From contig JBEKVB010000011.1 of assembly GCA_049514435.1 (NCBI GenBank), positions 38,884 through 102,883 of the forward strand: a DNA stretch of 64,000 nucleotides, read 5' to 3'. Every line of letters starts with the position of its first letter. Position 1 is the first letter of the stretch. The notes under the pieces were generated by a model that saw only the letters and a list, made by a program, of their open reading frames with translations, had not been told where the DNA came from and searched no databases. Positions 43,621 to 51,034 of the stretch are shown piece by piece. This stretch comes from UBA4810 sp002479215 (lineage in GTDB: Bacteria > Desulfobacterota > Syntrophia > Syntrophales > Smithellaceae). The position numbers and the translations under genes were made by a program.

Positions 43621-45373
43621 TTTCCACATTATTCCCTTCATCTTTGAATTGCAAATTATACAGACGGAAATATTCACCCTTTTTCTTAAGTAACGTTTCG
43701 TGGTCTCCTTCTTCAACAATTTCTCCATTAACTAACGCAATAATCCTATCGGCATTGCGGATCGTGGAAAGCCTATGCGCTATAACCAGTGTGGTACGCC
43801 CTTTCATGAGATTATCCAACGCATCCTGCACTTCAATTTCCGCTTCCGTATCCAGCGATGAAGTAGCCTCGTCAAGGATTAAAATGGGAGCGTTTTTGAG
43901 CAGCGCCCGGGCAATAGAAATTCTTTGTTTTTCTCCTCCGGAGAGCTTGGTGCCCAATTCACCAATGTTGCTATCATATCCTTGGGGCAATTTCCTGATA
44001 AAATTATGCGCATTGGCTGCTTTGGCGGCGCTGATTATGTCTCCCTCGGTTCGGTCGATATCTCCGTAAGCAATATTATTTTTTACGGTATCGTTAAAAA
44101 GAATCGTCTGCTGCGTGACAATAGCTATCTGGTTACGCAGCGACTGCATGGTCACGTCTCTAATATCGTGCCCGTCAATAAGGATGCGGCCTGCACTGAC
44201 ATCATAGAACCTTGGAATCAAATTAACCAGCGATGTCTTCCCTCCGCCACTCATACCTACAAACGCGACAACCTCGCCGGCTTTGATGGAAAGATTTATA
44301 TTTTTCAATACCGGCGTCTCTTCGTAACGAAATGTAACGTTTTTGATATTAATATCGCGGGTAATGGGCGGAAGAGTGATGGCATTGGGTTTATCTATAA
44401 TATCGGGTACGCGATCAATGATGCTGAAAACGCGCTCCGCACCGGCAATACCCTGTTGAATGGTATTATTAACATTAGTGAGTCTCTTGACAGGTTCGTA
44501 AAGCATTAATGCTGCTGTTAAAAATGAAGCAAATGTGCCCGGGGTTGAATAACCATGCCCGATCTGATAACCAGCATAAACTATTATCGCCGCAATGCCC
44601 AACCCGGCAAGGAAATCCATAAGGGGGCTAGAGATGGCGTTAACGGTGACTACCTTAAAACTTAGCTTTAAGAGTAGTTCATTTTCTGCCGCAAATCTTT
44701 TATTTTCATATTTTTCCATGCAAAAGGCTTTAACAATGCGAGTTCCGGAGATGGTTTCGTGTAAAAGTGTAGTTAAAGTTCCCATGGTTATTTGGCTGGA
44801 TGTGGTTACTTTCCTAATTTTTTTACCAAAAGTGGAGATTGGATAAATGGTGAGCGGAAAAACTATTAAAGAGATGAAAGCAAGCTTCCAATCGGTATAA
44901 AATATTATACAAACAAGAAAAATAAGCGTAAAGGTGTCTCTAATCAGACTGGTTACTGCTTCCGAAGACGCAGATTGAATGGAATTAACGTCATTCGTAA
45001 TCCGCGACATAAGTAATCCCGTCGGATGTTGTGTGAAAAAAGATAATGATTGCTTCTGAATTTGCTCGTAAAGTTTATTACGCAAATCGGCGACAATTTT
45101 CAGACCAACAAAGCTCATGATAACTGTTTGGCCGTAATTACAAACAGCCTTCAAAAAGAAAATAACAACTACGGCAAGAGGGAGAACCCATTTAAGTGTA
45201 TTGGGGTCTAGTGCATAAGAGTCTTTTTTTAAAAAGAGACCGTCTAGAAGCGGTTTAAATAAAAGAGCTATCGACGACTGTGCAGCTCCGGCGAGCATCA
45301 TACAAATCATAGCAATAGCTAAGCGGAGCTTATAGGGTTTAGCCAGCCTTAAAAGACGTTTAAATGCATCCAT
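43592..45373 (-). CDS. msbA: Lipid A export ABC transporter, ATPase-permease
   Basis: A 593-residue half-transporter. Six membrane segments (about residues 15-310) contain the usual MSRITNDVNSIQSA region. The nucleotide-binding domain follows, with Walker A FVGMSGGGKTSLVN, signature KLSGGEKQRISIARA and Walker B ILILDEATSSLD. It flips lipid A-core across the inner membrane. Placement between lpxB and lpxK fits MsbA and not a drug exporter. Confidence 0.92.
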   Translation of the reverse strand: MDAFKRLLRLAKPYKLRLAIAMICMMLAGAAQSSIALLFKPLLDGLFLKKDSYALDPNTLKWVLPLAVVVIFFLKAVCNYGQTVIMSFVGLKIVADLRNKLYEQIQKQSLSFFTQHPTGLLMSRITNDVNSIQSASSEAVTSLIRDTFTLIFLVCIIFYTDWKLAFISLIVFPLTIYPISTFGKKIRKVTTSSQITMGTLTTLLHETISGTRIVKAFCMEKYENKRFAAENELLLKLSFKVVTVNAISSPLMDFLAGLGIAAIIVYAGYQIGHGYSTPGTFASFLTAALMLYEPVKRLTNVNNTIQQGIAGAERVFSIIDRVPDIIDKPNAITLPPITRDINIKNVTFRYEETPVLKNINLSIKAGEVVAFVGMSGGGKTSLVNLIPRFYDVSAGRILIDGHDIRDVTMQSLRNQIAIVTQQTILFNDTVKNNIAYGDIDRTEGDIISAAKAANAHNFIRKLPQGYDSNIGELGTKLSGGEKQRISIARALLKNAPILILDEATSSLDTEAEIEVQDALDNLMKGRTTLVIAHRLSTIRNADRIIALVNGEIVEEGDHETLLKKKGEYFRLYNLQFKDEGNNVENEQLAKDLG

Positions 45374-45381
45374 AGTTTCCT

Positions 45382-46566
45382 TTATAGCATATCTAGCGCC
45401 AGTTGGGCAGCTCTTATTGCCGCGCCGGGCTTACCCAGCTTAGCCCGAATTGCCGCCAGTTCATTTATCATTTCTTTTTTTCTTTCCACACTTGTTAAAA
45501 TATCAATGGCCTCGGAAGCAATGCTTTGTGCATTGGCCTTACCCTGAATCAGTTCCGGCACCACAGTTTTACCGGCAATGATATTGACCAGACCAATATT
45601 TTTTATACGAATGAACAATTTGCCGACAAAATAAGAAAGAGGAGATATCTTATAGATGATAATCATGGGAACTCCCAACAGGGCTGTCTCCAGTGTCGCC
45701 GTGCCCGAAGCGACAATGGCCAAATCGGCGCAGGAAATAGCTTCGTACGTGTGGCCGGCAATTACCCTTACTTTCACAGAAAAGCGCGAAGTAATTTCAG
45801 CGACAATTTTTTCATCGAGCATATCGGCCAGCGGCAAGACAAATTGTACGTTTGGTATTCTTCGCGCTAATATTTCCGCCGCTCGCAGAATTTCCGGCAG
45901 TAATTTTTTTACTTCCGTAACACGGCTGCCGGGTAAAAGCCCAATTGTTGTTTTGCTCTCATCAAGATTAAATATTTTTTTCGATTCTTGTTTGGAATAG
46001 GCTGGTTTCACTAAATCCAGCAGGGGGTGGCCCACATAATCAACCACAAACCCTTTTACCGCGTATGTATCAACTTCAAAGGGAAGAATGACAGCCATTT
46101 TATCCACTAATCTCTTAATTTTATTAATTCGGCTTTTGCGCCATGCCCAGACTTGCGGACTAATATAATAAAATATTTTTATATTCCTTTTTTTTGCTGC
46201 TGGTGCAACAAAATACAAATTAAAATCCGGATAGTCGATTAAAATGACAAGTTCCGGTTTCATCTCGTCCAGAGATTTTTTCGCCTGCCGGATGATCCTG
46301 AATAAAGTACCAAATTTTGATATAACCTCGGTCAAGCCGACAACTGCTGTCTCAGCCACATTAACCAGAAGCTTAACTCCGGCATCCTGCATCCTGTTGC
46401 CGCCGATGCCATAAAAATTAAGTGATGGATCTATTTTTAACATCTCCCGGACCAGCCTAGCGCCATGCATATCGCCTGATGCCTCGCCGGCAACAATCAT
46501 TATTGTTTTGTTTTTTCCGGCCGCAGAAACTTGTTGCGGGATGGGATTTTTTTCTTTACCGGGCAT
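45382..46566 (-). CDS. lpxB: Lipid-A-disaccharide synthase
   Basis: A 394-residue GT19 enzyme: MIVAGEASGDMHGARLVREM, FYGIGGNRMQDAGVKLLV, then YYISPQVWAWRKSRINKIKR, LPFEVDTYAVKG, VGHPLLDLVKP and LLPGSRVTEVKKLLPEIL. The set is complete and in order. It joins UDP-diacylglucosamine to lipid X. The N-terminal 20 residues before KTIMIV are not conserved, and overlap the aminotransferase gene upstream by 11 bases. Confidence 0.93.
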   Translation of the reverse strand: MPGKEKNPIPQQVSAAGKNKTIMIVAGEASGDMHGARLVREMLKIDPSLNFYGIGGNRMQDAGVKLLVNVAETAVVGLTEVISKFGTLFRIIRQAKKSLDEMKPELVILIDYPDFNLYFVAPAAKKRNIKIFYYISPQVWAWRKSRINKIKRLVDKMAVILPFEVDTYAVKGFVVDYVGHPLLDLVKPAYSKQESKKIFNLDESKTTIGLLPGSRVTEVKKLLPEILRAAEILARRIPNVQFVLPLADMLDEKIVAEITSRFSVKVRVIAGHTYEAISCADLAIVASGTATLETALLGVPMIIIYKISPLSYFVGKLFIRIKNIGLVNIIAGKTVVPELIQGKANAQSIASEAIDILTSVERKKEMINELAAIRAKLGKPGAAIRAAQLALDML

Positions 46567-47650
46567 TATTAATCACATCGGCAATAAAACTGATTTCTTC
46601 TTGATTCAATTCCGGAAACATCGGCAGCGAAAGAACTTCGCTCGCGCATACTTCGCTCTGAGGCAGTTTTACCGGCAAATTGTACAAATTTAGGAAAACT
46701 TCCTGCTGATGCAGCGGCACAGGATAGTAAACGGCCGACGCAATGCCCTTCTCCCGAAGAGCGCGAGCGAGAGTATCACGATTTTTTGAACGAATAGTAA
46801 ATTGGTGATACACATGATCGCAACCGGAAGCGGCAGAAGGCAAAATTATATCTTTTCGATTGATGGCCGCGCAATAAGCGACGGCATTTTTGCGGCGAGC
46901 TTCGTTAAACTGACTAATTTTTTTGAGTTTGACGCGAATGACGGCGGCCTGAATTTCGTCCAGGCGGCTGTTGTGCCCTACTATTTGATGATGGTAGCGC
47001 ACAGAGCTTCCATGATTACGCAACATTTTTAATTGCCTGGCAATCTCTTCGTTTTTGGTAATAACCATTCCGCCATCGCCGTATCCGGCCAAATTTTTAC
47101 TGGGAAAGAAACTAAAACAGCCGGCATCACCTATGGTGCCTACCTTTTGAGAATGGTATTTAGCGCCGAAAGCTTGTGCGCAATCTTCAATTACTTTGAG
47201 TTTGTGTTTTCTCGCTATTTCCATAAGGGGCGCCATATCGGCAGGATGACCAAATAAATGGACCGGAATAATAGCTTTAGTTTTACGGGTTATTTTCCCG
47301 GCAATTTGAGTGCAATCAAGATTAAAAGTATCGGGGCAAATGTCCACGAAAACCGGGATGGCATTTAAAAGGGCAATTACTTCCGCTGTGGCGATAAAGG
47401 TAAATGGGGTCGTTATTACTTCGTCACCGGCCTTAACACCGCAAGCGCGCAGGGCCAGAAGCAAAGCATCCGTGCCGTTGGCTACCCCGACAGCATATGG
47501 CAGCTCGTAATAGGCAGCGATTTCTTCTTCCAGTTTACTTACATTAGGACCGAGAATAAATTGCGTTTGTTCTAAGACCCCGCTGATCGCAGCATCAATT
47601 TCACTTTTTAGGGCACGGTACTGCCTTTTTAAATCCACCATCGGAATCAT
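46556..47650 (-). CDS. gnnB: DegT/DnrJ/EryC1 aminotransferase, GnnB candidate
   Basis: A 364-residue PLP enzyme of the sugar aminotransferase family: VGVANGTDALLLALRACGVK, EVITTPFTFIATAEVI, VIEDCAQAFGAKY (PLP ring Asp), and the Schiff-base Lys in CFSFFPSKNLAGYGDGGM, followed by RNHGSSVRYHHQIVGHNSRL. It fits WbpE/GnnB-type 3-aminotransferases. It sits in the lipid A operon after an oxidoreductase and before lpxB. In bacteria with 2,3-diamino-2,3-dideoxyglucose in lipid A, the GnnA/GnnB pair adjoins lpxA, so GnnB is the best reading; participation in O-antigen sugar synthesis is the alternative. Confidence 0.7.
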   Translation of the reverse strand: MIPMVDLKRQYRALKSEIDAAISGVLEQTQFILGPNVSKLEEEIAAYYELPYAVGVANGTDALLLALRACGVKAGDEVITTPFTFIATAEVIALLNAIPVFVDICPDTFNLDCTQIAGKITRKTKAIIPVHLFGHPADMAPLMEIARKHKLKVIEDCAQAFGAKYHSQKVGTIGDAGCFSFFPSKNLAGYGDGGMVITKNEEIARQLKMLRNHGSSVRYHHQIVGHNSRLDEIQAAVIRVKLKKISQFNEARRKNAVAYCAAINRKDIILPSAASGCDHVYHQFTIRSKNRDTLARALREKGIASAVYYPVPLHQQEVFLNLYNLPVKLPQSEVCASEVLSLPMFPELNQEEISFIADVINNAR

Positions 47651-47654
47651 ATTA

Positions 47655-48608
47655 TTATATTACCTCGGCGGTTTTCATTTTTTTGATTATGTCAATAGCG
47701 AGTTCCAGAGACTTCCGGGCATCTTCGCCGGAGATAAGCGGCCGGGAGCGGCTGACCACAGCGTTGATGAAAGAGCGGATCTCTTCCTCTAAAGGATCGT
47801 GGCTGCCCACTTCGATGCTGTTTTGAATTATCTGCTGCTGACCAGCTTCGTTTTTTCTTTTGCCCAGAGATAAAATTTCCCTTTTCTGGCAATCAACTGA
47901 ATGGTACCCTTCCGGGCTGAAGAAACGGATTTTCTGCATGGTTTTAGCGCTGATGCGGCTGGCCGTAATATTGGCGATACAGCCCGAGTCAAAAGAAAGC
48001 CGCACATTGGATATATCAATTTTATCGGAAAGAAAGGGAACCCCGACCGCCTCGACGCTACGGAGCGGTGAATCAACAAATTTCAGTATAATGTCCAGAT
48101 CATGAATCATCAAATCGAGAATAACATCCACATCCGTGCCTCGCTCAAAGAAGGGGTGCAGCCGATGCGACTCGATAAAGACTGGTCTGGTCATAACTTT
48201 CTCCAGAGCCATAATAGCGGGATTGAATCTTTCGACAAAGCCAACTTGAAGAATCAAATTCTTCTTCTTTGCTAATCCTATTAATTCATCTGCTTCTTCC
48301 AAAGTTGCGCAGATGGGCTTTTCTATCAAGACATCCACACCTGCTGCCAAAAAATCCCTGGCGACTTTATGGTGCTCTCCTGTCGGAACGGCAATGCTTA
48401 CAGCATCAACCTGACCCAGCATGGCGCGGTAATCGGGAAGCGCGAGGCAATTATGAATTCCCGCCGCCTTTTGGGCACGATCCATGATTGTATCAGCCAC
48501 AGCGATAATTTCGCAATTTTCCAATTTCTGGTATTTTTGTAAATGATAATTGCCCAGGTGTCCGATTCCGACAACACCAATTTTAATCTTTTTTCTTTCC
48601 CCAATCAT
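47655..48608 (-). CDS. gnnA: Gfo/Idh/MocA oxidoreductase, GnnA candidate
   Basis: A 317-residue NAD-dependent protein: IKIGVVGIGHLGNYHLQKYQ, SIAVPTGEHHKVARDFLAAG, then the catalytic VDVLIEKPICATLEEADEL and GFVERFNPAIMAL. DLMIHDLDIILKFV supplies the Asp-x2-His-Asp-type active-site pair. Members oxidise sugar hydroxyls; GnnA oxidises C3 of UDP-GlcNAc. Its position four bases before the aminotransferase and seven after lpxA supports that function. Many deltaproteobacteria have a related gene here without a paired aminotransferase, which makes the pairing informative. Confidence 0.68.
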   Translation of the reverse strand: MIGERKKIKIGVVGIGHLGNYHLQKYQKLENCEIIAVADTIMDRAQKAAGIHNCLALPDYRAMLGQVDAVSIAVPTGEHHKVARDFLAAGVDVLIEKPICATLEEADELIGLAKKKNLILQVGFVERFNPAIMALEKVMTRPVFIESHRLHPFFERGTDVDVILDLMIHDLDIILKFVDSPLRSVEAVGVPFLSDKIDISNVRLSFDSGCIANITASRISAKTMQKIRFFSPEGYHSVDCQKREILSLGKRKNEAGQQQIIQNSIEVGSHDPLEEEIRSFINAVVSRSRPLISGEDARKSLELAIDIIKKMKTAEVI

Positions 48609-48615
48609 ATTTTTT

Positions 48616-49389
48616 TTAACGGCAAGTGCCTCTTTTCGATTCTTGGATAAATTTTATAAAATGCCTTACTTCCGGGACATCTTCTACTTCGTCCTGTGCT
48701 TTTTTTAAGGCCGCTTCCAGAAGAAGATTAGAACGGAAAATAATACGGTAGGCATTTTTGAGTGCTTTGATCGTTTTTTCCGAAAAATTGCGTCTTTTAA
48801 GTCCAACAAGATTTAAGCCGAACAGTTTGGCATGGTTACCGGAAGCCATGGTATAAGGAGGCACATCCTTGACCACCGCTGAGGCTCCCCCAATAATGCA
48901 ATGGGCACCGATAGAGGAAAATTGATGTATACCGGTTAACCCACCAATAATAGCATTATCTTCAACATGGACATGGCCGGCCAAAGTTGCTCCGTTGGCC
49001 ATAACAATTCTATCGCCTAACTGGCAATTATGCGCCACATGGCAATAGGCCATAATTAGGTTATGATCGCCCATTATAGTTACGCCAATATCAGCGGCAG
49101 TGGAGCGGTTAATGGTTACAAATTCCCGAATAGTATTGAAGTTGCCAATAACTACACGGGTCTTTTCTCCGCCAAATTTCAAATCCTGGGGAGGAGCTCC
49201 GATGGAACAAAACTGATGGATGTGACATCCTTCGCCAATGTGAGTGTAATCTTCAATTACCACATGCGGACCAATGATTGTGTCTTTCCCGATTTTCACA
49301 TCAGCTCCAATTACAGAATAAGGCCCAATTTCAACGTTTGCTTCCAATTTTGCATCCGGAGAAATAATTACTGTGGGATGAATCTTCAT
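48616..49389 (-). CDS. lpxA: UDP-N-acetylglucosamine acyltransferase
   Basis: A 257-residue left-handed beta-helix protein with hexapeptide repeats (IHPTVIISPDAKLEANVEIG onwards). The catalytic His stands in MAYCHVAHNCQLGD; IGGLTGIHQFSSIGAHCIIG and KDVPPYTMASGNHAKLFGLN complete the fold and the C-terminal helical part follows. It starts lipid A synthesis by acylating position 3. If the GnnA/GnnB reading is right, it would form an amide with a 3-amino sugar rather than an ester. Confidence 0.94.
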   Translation of the reverse strand: MKIHPTVIISPDAKLEANVEIGPYSVIGADVKIGKDTIIGPHVVIEDYTHIGEGCHIHQFCSIGAPPQDLKFGGEKTRVVIGNFNTIREFVTINRSTAADIGVTIMGDHNLIMAYCHVAHNCQLGDRIVMANGATLAGHVHVEDNAIIGGLTGIHQFSSIGAHCIIGGASAVVKDVPPYTMASGNHAKLFGLNLVGLKRRNFSEKTIKALKNAYRIIFRSNLLLEAALKKAQDEVEDVPEVRHFIKFIQESKRGTCR

Positions 49390-49393
49390 TTAT

Positions 49394-50443
49394 CTAACCT
49401 TCACTTGAGGATTTATTTATTTTTTCTTGGAGATATTCAACTTTCTTCACCAGCTCTTCCAGCGTTGCTCTCATTCGCGGAAGTCTTAGCCGACAGGCTT
49501 CAATTTTTAGCCATTCCTTATGCGACGTATGCGGGCTCCCGGCGACAATCTGTCCGGACTTAATATTCTTATGGATTGATGCTGTGGCCGCTATCATAAC
49601 ATTATCGCCAATTTTAATGTGTCCCGCCATGCCCACTTGTCCGCCGACAATCACGCTTTTCCCGAGTTTTGTGCTTCCCGAAATTCCCACTTGGGAGGTA
49701 ATAATTGAATTTTCGCCAATGACGACATTGTGAGCGATTTGAACGAGGTTATCAATCTTAACATTGCGCTGAATCCATGTTTTTCCCATTGTTGCTCGGT
49801 CAATAGCTGAGTTAGCGCCGATTTCCACATCGTCATCTATCTGCACAAACCCCACCTGCGGGATTTTGTTATTTTCCTTACCGGGATTGGCAAAGCCAAA
49901 GCCATCAGCGCCGACAACAACTCCAGCGTGTAAAATTACCCGCTTCCCGATGATACAGGAATGATACACGGTAACATTGGCATAAATTATAGAGTTTTCG
50001 CCGACAGCAACGTTATGGCCGATATAAACGCCGGGGTAGATAACAGCTCCCTTATCGATTTTTACCCCGTGTCTAATGAATGCCTTGGGGAATACATGTG
50101 CCTCCGGAGAAACAATTGCGCCATCTTCAATATAAGCGTCTTTACTGATACCTTTATGGCCGTGTTCTACCGGAAAAAATATCATCAATAACTTCCCCAT
50201 TGAGGCGTAAGGATCGGCCACGATAATTAGATTTTTACCTTCCGCTACCGTTTGAGGCGGAACAAGAATAGCCGAAGCTTGAGTCAGCTTCATTTTTTTC
50301 AGATATTTTTTGTTGGCGATGAATGTAAGATCGCCTTCATTTGCTTCCTCAATGGACATTATATTCTTAATGATTACATCGTCCCGGCCAATTACAGTGC
50401 CGTCGAGAATCCGGGCTATTTCCTTAAGTGTCATTTCCATCAA
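49394..50443 (-). CDS. lpxD: UDP-3-O-acylglucosamine N-acyltransferase
   Basis: A 349-residue protein: an N-terminal uridine-binding domain (MSIEEANEGDLTFIANKKYL), then a hexapeptide-repeat helix with VVVGADGFGFANPG, IGANSAIDRATMGKT and the catalytic His in QIAHNVVIGENSII, then a C-terminal coil. It adds the N-linked acyl chain. It lies between skp and lpxA; fabZ, often found here in other bacteria, is absent. Confidence 0.94.
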   Translation of the reverse strand: MMEMTLKEIARILDGTVIGRDDVIIKNIMSIEEANEGDLTFIANKKYLKKMKLTQASAILVPPQTVAEGKNLIIVADPYASMGKLLMIFFPVEHGHKGISKDAYIEDGAIVSPEAHVFPKAFIRHGVKIDKGAVIYPGVYIGHNVAVGENSIIYANVTVYHSCIIGKRVILHAGVVVGADGFGFANPGKENNKIPQVGFVQIDDDVEIGANSAIDRATMGKTWIQRNVKIDNLVQIAHNVVIGENSIITSQVGISGSTKLGKSVIVGGQVGMAGHIKIGDNVMIAATASIHKNIKSGQIVAGSPHTSHKEWLKIEACRLRLPRMRATLEELVKKVEYLQEKINKSSSEG

Positions 50444-50458
50444 AAGAGAGATTCCTTG

Positions 50459-50977
50459 TTATTTTGATTTATTATACTCTTCGATGACTTTCTTACTAAA
50501 ATCATCTTCTTTAGCAAAATAAGGTATCGGCATGCTTGCTATGTCTATAACCAAAGTGTATTTCTCTTTTTCAGCGATAGTGCGTACGATTTTCAATATT
50601 TCCGGCAGCAGCTTCAGAGAGATTTCCTGATCGCGCTTTTTGAGTTCTTCATTGGCGTCATTAACCAGCAATTGATAGTCGCGCAATTTCTTTTGGTAAG
50701 CGTCTTCTTTATCTCTGCGCGCACTAGCCGTCAGAATGGAGCCTTGTTTATCCAATTCGTCCTTCATTTTCTTAAGTTCTTTTTCTGCCGAAGAAATTGA
50801 AGCTTGTTTCTTTTCCGCCACTTTTTTTAAATCCTCTCCCGCTTTTTTACCGGCGGTAGAACTTTGCATTATTTCCCTCATGTTGATAAAACCGATTTTG
50901 TCCGCAGCCAAAGAATTAGTGCTCCAGACAAAAAGCAGCAAGATAATTCCTCCCATCAGGCAAATATTTCTTTTCAT
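50459..50977 (-). CDS. skp: Periplasmic chaperone Skp/OmpH
   Basis: A 172-residue protein with a signal peptide (KRNICLMGGIILLLFVWSTN, cleavage after SLA-A). The mature part opens with KIGFINMREIMQSSTAGKKA, the family beginning, and continues as a long charged coiled coil (about residues 45-125). Skp guides unfolded outer-membrane proteins to BamA, the product of the gene just upstream. Confidence 0.9.
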   Translation of the reverse strand: MKRNICLMGGIILLLFVWSTNSLAADKIGFINMREIMQSSTAGKKAGEDLKKVAEKKQASISSAEKELKKMKDELDKQGSILTASARRDKEDAYQKKLRDYQLLVNDANEELKKRDQEISLKLLPEILKIVRTIAEKEKYTLVIDIASMPIPYFAKEDDFSKKVIEEYNKSK

Positions 50978-51034
50978 ATAAATTCTCCTCTCTATTTATT
51001 TACAGATAAAATATCTTTTTTACCCGCTATTTGG

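Noticed and set aside
43925..44509. A 194-codon frame on the + strand
   Set aside because: It is a shadow of msbA, whose ATPase motifs occupy the opposite strand.
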